From contig CALEYL010000022.1 of the NCBI GenBank assembly GCA_937926205.1, forward strand, positions 1 to 9,078: a stretch of 9,078 nucleotides of DNA. Direction: 5' to 3'. The notes under the pieces were generated by a model. The model saw only the letters and a program-made list of their open reading frames with translations. It did no database searches and had not been told where the DNA came from. Within the stretch, counting starts at the first letter, position 1. The number at the start of each line of letters is the position of its first letter. This document shows positions 6,261-9,078 of the stretch, in pieces. This DNA is from an uncultured Saprospiraceae bacterium. GTDB taxonomy: Bacteria > Bacteroidota > Bacteroidia > Chitinophagales > Saprospiraceae. The translations under genes were made by a program, and so were the position numbers.

Positions 6261-8771
6261 ATGAATAAATTAGTTATTGCCTTTTGGAGCCTCATGCTCG
6301 CTCCCATGTTTTCCTTCGCACAGGAAGCAGTTTTCGATTACAGCGACCCTAAGGAATATGAACTGGGTGGCGTAAAAGTAACCGGCGCAGAATACAGCGA
6401 CGACAACGCCATCATCGGTATCGCAGGCCTTCGGGTAGGCGATAAGGTGCGTATTCCCGGACCTGAAATCCCCAAAGCCATTAAGGCGCTTTGGAAGCTT
6501 CGCCTGTTTGAAACCGTGGAAATCCTGAAAGAGAAAACCATTGGCGATGTCATTTTCCTCGAAATCGTCGTGCAGGAACGTCCTCGCCTGACCCGCCACT
6601 CCTTCACCGGCATCAAAAAATCTTACCACGACGACCTCAACGAGGAAGTAAACAAGCACCTGCTCAAAGGGGGGATTGTCACCGAAAACGTGAAAGTCAA
6701 TGCCGCTAAAAGCATAGAGGCGTTTTTTATTGAAAAAGGCTACCTGGATACCAAAGTCACCGTCAAAGAAGAAGCCGATACTTCCCGCATCAACGCTGTT
6801 GGTCTTGTATTCGATGTAGATCGTGCAAACCGCGTCAAAATCCAGGACATTACCTTCAGCGGCAATGAAAATGTAAAGGCCAAAAAGTTGCGGGGTAAGT
6901 TGAGCAAAACCCGTGTAAAGCGCCGCATTTTTGCTTCCTCCAAATTGCTGAGAAAAGAATATGCCGAAGACAAGAAAAAGCTGATTCAATATTACAACAC
7001 CCTCGGTTTCCGCGACGCTGCCATTGTTAAAGACAGCATCTGGCGCGAAGAAGATGGCGACCTGCGCATCCACATCACGATAGATGAAGGCAAGCGCTAC
7101 TATTTCCGCAACATCGAGTGGAAGGGGAATTCAATTTACGACAACCAGACCCTTTCATCGGTGCTCGGCATCGAAAAAGGCGCCATTTATAATCAGGAAT
7201 TGCTGGACAACCGCCTCCGTTTCAGCCAGGATGGCCGCGACGTGAGCACGCTCTACATGGACAACGGCTACCTGTTTTTCCAGGTTGAACCTACCGAAGT
7301 TGCCGTAGAAAACGATTCGATTGACCTCGAGATGCGCATTTTTGAAGGCCCGCAGGCTACCATCGACAAAGTCATCATCAAAGGTAACGACCGCACCCAC
7401 GAGCATGTTATCCGCCGGGAATTGCGCACGCGTCCGGGTGATAAATTCAGCCGTTCAGACATCATTCGTTCGCAGCGCGAAATCATCAACCTTGGCTATT
7501 TTAATCCGGAAGCGCTGGGCATCAATACCCCGGTAAATCCGGAGCGGGGTACAGTTGACATCGAATATAAAGTAGAGGAAAAACCCTCTGACCAGTTGGA
7601 ACTCTCCGCAGGCTGGGGTGGCCAACGCCGCGTCATTGGTACTCTTGGCGTCTCCTTCAATAACTTTTCGCTGCGCAATTTCTTTAAAAAAGAATCCTGG
7701 AAGCCGCTGCCTCAGGGCGACGGCCAGCGCCTCTCCCTTCGGGCTCAAACCAATGGCGATTTCTTTCAATCGTACAACGTTTCGCTGACCGAGCCCTGGC
7801 TGGGTGGTAAAAAACCGACTTCTCTCACGATTGCCGGTTTCTACAACCGTTTCGCCTACGGCACCCGCGGCACCGATTTTTACCAGAGCTTCAACATCAT
7901 TCAGGGAACCGTCAGCCTGGGAACGCGTCTGAAATGGCCGGATGACAACTTTGTTTCGAGCACCGCCATCAACATACAAACACTGCAACTGACCAACTGG
8001 GCAAGGGGCTTGTTCATCACAGATCGCGGAACGGTTGTTTCGGAAGGCAATTACAACAACTTCAGCATCAAGCAAACCATCGCCCGCTCCACGATCAATG
8101 ACCCGATCTTCCCGCGCGACGGCTCAAGCATTTCTTTGTCGGTACAGCTGACGCCGCCTTATTCGCTGTTTAGTAAAAAGGATTACGGCGATCTGCCGGA
8201 AACAGAAAAATTCCGCTGGCTGGAATACCACAAGTGGACATTCAATGCAGAGTGGTACCAACCGGTTGCCGGCAAACTGGTTTTGAAAGCCAGCCTGAAA
8301 ATGGGTCTGCTCGGTTCCTATAACAAAGATATCGGTACTTCTCCTTTCGAGCGTTTCCAGCTTGGCGGCGATGGCATCAACAATCAGCAGTTCGGTTTTG
8401 CCGGCGTCGATATCATTTCGCTCCGCGGGTATGAAGTGGCAGACCTGCCTGCCAACGTGATTGGAACCGGCGGTACATCTGCAACGCCGCTGTACAACAA
8501 ATTCACGCTGGAATTGCGCTATCCATTGTCGCTGAACCCAAGTTCTACCATTTATGTCCTTGCTTTTGCACAGGGCGGAAATGCCTGGCGTACGGCACGC
8601 GATTACAATCCATTCGACCTGAAACGGTCGGCAGGTTTGGGTCTTCGTGTCTTCCTCCCCATGTTCGGGGTGCTGGGTTTTGACTATGGTATTGGTTTCG
8701 ACAAAGCCGGCGAGCGCAGTATCCGGAATTATGGCGACTTCAACATTATTCTCGGATTTGAACCGGAATAG
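6261..8771 (+). CDS. bamA: Outer-membrane protein assembly factor BamA (Omp85)
   Basis: Outer-membrane insertase that folds beta-barrel proteins into the outer membrane. The 836-residue protein starts at the ATG at 6261 with a signal peptide MNKLVIAFWSLMLAP... cleaved near AQE (residues 20-22). A TTG-initiated extension from 6222 would start inside the -7 box and is rejected. Five POTRA domains are readable at about 33-107, 109-190, 192-277, 280-364 and 365-440, each with the VxGN-like strand and late Gly-Tyr/Phe turn (for example FSGNEN 199-204, YNTLGFRDA 245-253, IKGNDRTH 373-380, INLGYFNP 409-416). The Omp85 barrel begins at QLELSAGWGG (445-454). It contains NDPIFPRDGSS (613-623) and the loop-6 motif SLRGYE (720-725), corresponding to VRGF in proteobacteria. 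The last strand DFNIILGF is followed by three extra residues EPE. Length is close to the family norm. There is no Shine-Dalgarno site before the ATG. skp or lpxD neighbours are not present. Confidence 0.97.
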   Translation: MNKLVIAFWSLMLAPMFSFAQEAVFDYSDPKEYELGGVKVTGAEYSDDNAIIGIAGLRVGDKVRIPGPEIPKAIKALWKLRLFETVEILKEKTIGDVIFLEIVVQERPRLTRHSFTGIKKSYHDDLNEEVNKHLLKGGIVTENVKVNAAKSIEAFFIEKGYLDTKVTVKEEADTSRINAVGLVFDVDRANRVKIQDITFSGNENVKAKKLRGKLSKTRVKRRIFASSKLLRKEYAEDKKKLIQYYNTLGFRDAAIVKDSIWREEDGDLRIHITIDEGKRYYFRNIEWKGNSIYDNQTLSSVLGIEKGAIYNQELLDNRLRFSQDGRDVSTLYMDNGYLFFQVEPTEVAVENDSIDLEMRIFEGPQATIDKVIIKGNDRTHEHVIRRELRTRPGDKFSRSDIIRSQREIINLGYFNPEALGINTPVNPERGTVDIEYKVEEKPSDQLELSAGWGGQRRVIGTLGVSFNNFSLRNFFKKESWKPLPQGDGQRLSLRAQTNGDFFQSYNVSLTEPWLGGKKPTSLTIAGFYNRFAYGTRGTDFYQSFNIIQGTVSLGTRLKWPDDNFVSSTAINIQTLQLTNWARGLFITDRGTVVSEGNYNNFSIKQTIARSTINDPIFPRDGSSISLSVQLTPPYSLFSKKDYGDLPETEKFRWLEYHKWTFNAEWYQPVAGKLVLKASLKMGLLGSYNKDIGTSPFERFQLGGDGINNQQFGFAGVDIISLRGYEVADLPANVIGTGGTSATPLYNKFTLELRYPLSLNPSSTIYVLAFAQGGNAWRTARDYNPFDLKRSAGLGLRVFLPMFGVLGFDYGIGFDKAGERSIRNYGDFNIILGFEPE

Positions 8772-8775
8772 GTTT

Positions 8776-8829
8776 AGTTGGCAGGGGTGAGGGTGCTGTG
8801 GAATGACATTGCTGCTGCGCAGTTTGCAG
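8776..8829 (+). repeat. Single copy of the lptB 3' repeat element, directly after bamA
   Basis: Starting 5 bases after the bamA stop, the order is AGTTGGCAGGGG, a short variable stretch, a 22-bp core (8793-8814, containing GCTGTGGAATGACATTGC), a 9-base spacer and TTGCAG (8824-8829). The reverse complement of the 88-bp units at 1-340 has the same blocks in the same order, with an identical 22-bp core and an identical spacer length. Spacer bases differ (CTGCGCAGT against ATTCACGAA). Relative to the upstream gene the orientation is the same at both loci. Confidence 0.88.
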
Positions 8830-8849
8830 GAAGTAAAACGGACTAATAT

Positions 8850-8939
8850 GGATCATCCCGAATTTTGATACCCGGGTGCAGCGCACCCAAATATCATTAG
8901 CAATCAGGATCATCCCGAATTCATGAGGTGCAGCGCACC
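8850..8939. repeat. Two direct repeats, each with a small hairpin
   Basis: GGATCATCCCGAATT occurs at 8850-8864 and 8907-8921, 57 bp apart. Each is followed, after 10 and 5 bases respectively, by GGTGCAGCGCACC (8875-8887 and 8927-8939), which can fold as GGTGC/GCACC with an AGC loop; in the first copy the stem extends to GGGTGC/GCACCC (8874-8888). The intervening bases are not conserved. No T-tract follows, so these are not ordinary terminators. A short minus-strand reading frame over them is a by-product of the repeat. Confidence 0.88.
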
Positions 8940-9047
8940 GTAACATTGGCATCTGGCATAGTTTCTTGTACAGTGCAGTCCACTTGTAAATCGATGACTC
9001 AACCATCAATTGCATAGCAATCTGCCCAATAAACCCGAAATGTAAAA

Positions 9048-9078
9048 CTGCCCACTGCCAACTGACAAACTGCCAACT
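9048..9078. repeat. CTGCCAA heptamer array at the right edge
   Basis: CTGCCCA, CTGCCAA, CTGACAAA and CTGCCAACT follow one another up to the last base. The same heptamers make up the lptB-proximal part of the 88-bp units, in the same plus-strand orientation. The stretch 8940-9047 before it shows no gene or further repeat that I can support. Confidence 0.8.

Noticed and set aside
6270..7073. 267-codon open frame antisense to the start of bamA
   Set aside because: Composition is Phe/Gly-rich without a domain, and the overlapping bamA is unambiguous. The same applies to 7455-8075 (minus) and 4988-5665 (plus, antisense to hemW).
1..8829. The six-gene block as an invertible or mobile segment bounded by inverted copies of the 3' element
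   Set aside because: The block holds core housekeeping genes and no recombinase, and the shared identity is only a 22-bp core plus short blocks. Orientation is better explained by the strand of the adjacent gene.
8746..9015. 89-codon minus-strand frame after bamA
   Set aside because: It overlaps the bamA 3' end and reads through both hairpin repeats, giving the repeated RCAAPHEFGMI / RCTRVSKFGMI peptides. This is translation of a non-coding repeat.

Overview
The window most likely comes from a member of the Bacteroidota, probably near the Saprospiria. Four things point there: a type IX secretion (T9SS) C-terminal sorting domain, TAnnTTTG-type -7 promoter boxes, an almost complete lack of Shine-Dalgarno sequences, and outer-membrane proteins of Bacteroidota style. 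The class-level placement is inference. There is no rRNA, tRNA, CRISPR array or transposase. All six genes look intact.

Layout. Positions 1-340 hold nearly four copies of an 88-bp tandem repeat. Five genes follow on the minus strand (read right to left): hemW (5965-4823), a long-chain polyprenyl diphosphate synthase (4659-3685), a secreted T9SS cargo protein with seven ~58-residue repeats (3508-1958), a small outer-membrane beta-barrel protein (1882-1142) and lptB (1082-342). bamA (6261-8771) is on the plus strand and diverges from hemW across a structured 295-bp intergenic region. The last 307 bp (8772-9078) hold no credible gene but carry three kinds of repeat.

How the genes relate. BamA inserts outer-membrane proteins, LptB drives LPS export to the outer membrane, the barrel protein is a likely BamA client, and the T9SS cargo is an extracytoplasmic product. 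The polyprenyl synthase (quinone side chain or lipid carrier) and HemW (haem delivery) serve respiration and envelope metabolism. The T9SS gene, barrel gene and lptB have short gaps (75 and 59 bp) without a recognisable internal promoter and may be one transcript. The polyprenyl synthase has its own -7 box and a likely terminator.

The coding content is conventional. The unusual material is between genes. A ~54-bp element follows the stop codons of both lptB and bamA in the same orientation relative to each gene; at lptB it is amplified as the 88-bp array. Also notable are nested perfect inverted repeats in the hemW-bamA divergent promoter region, two short tandem arrays in the hemW leader, and a pair of hairpin-bearing direct repeats after bamA. 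I saw no clear sign of a new enzymatic or defence system.
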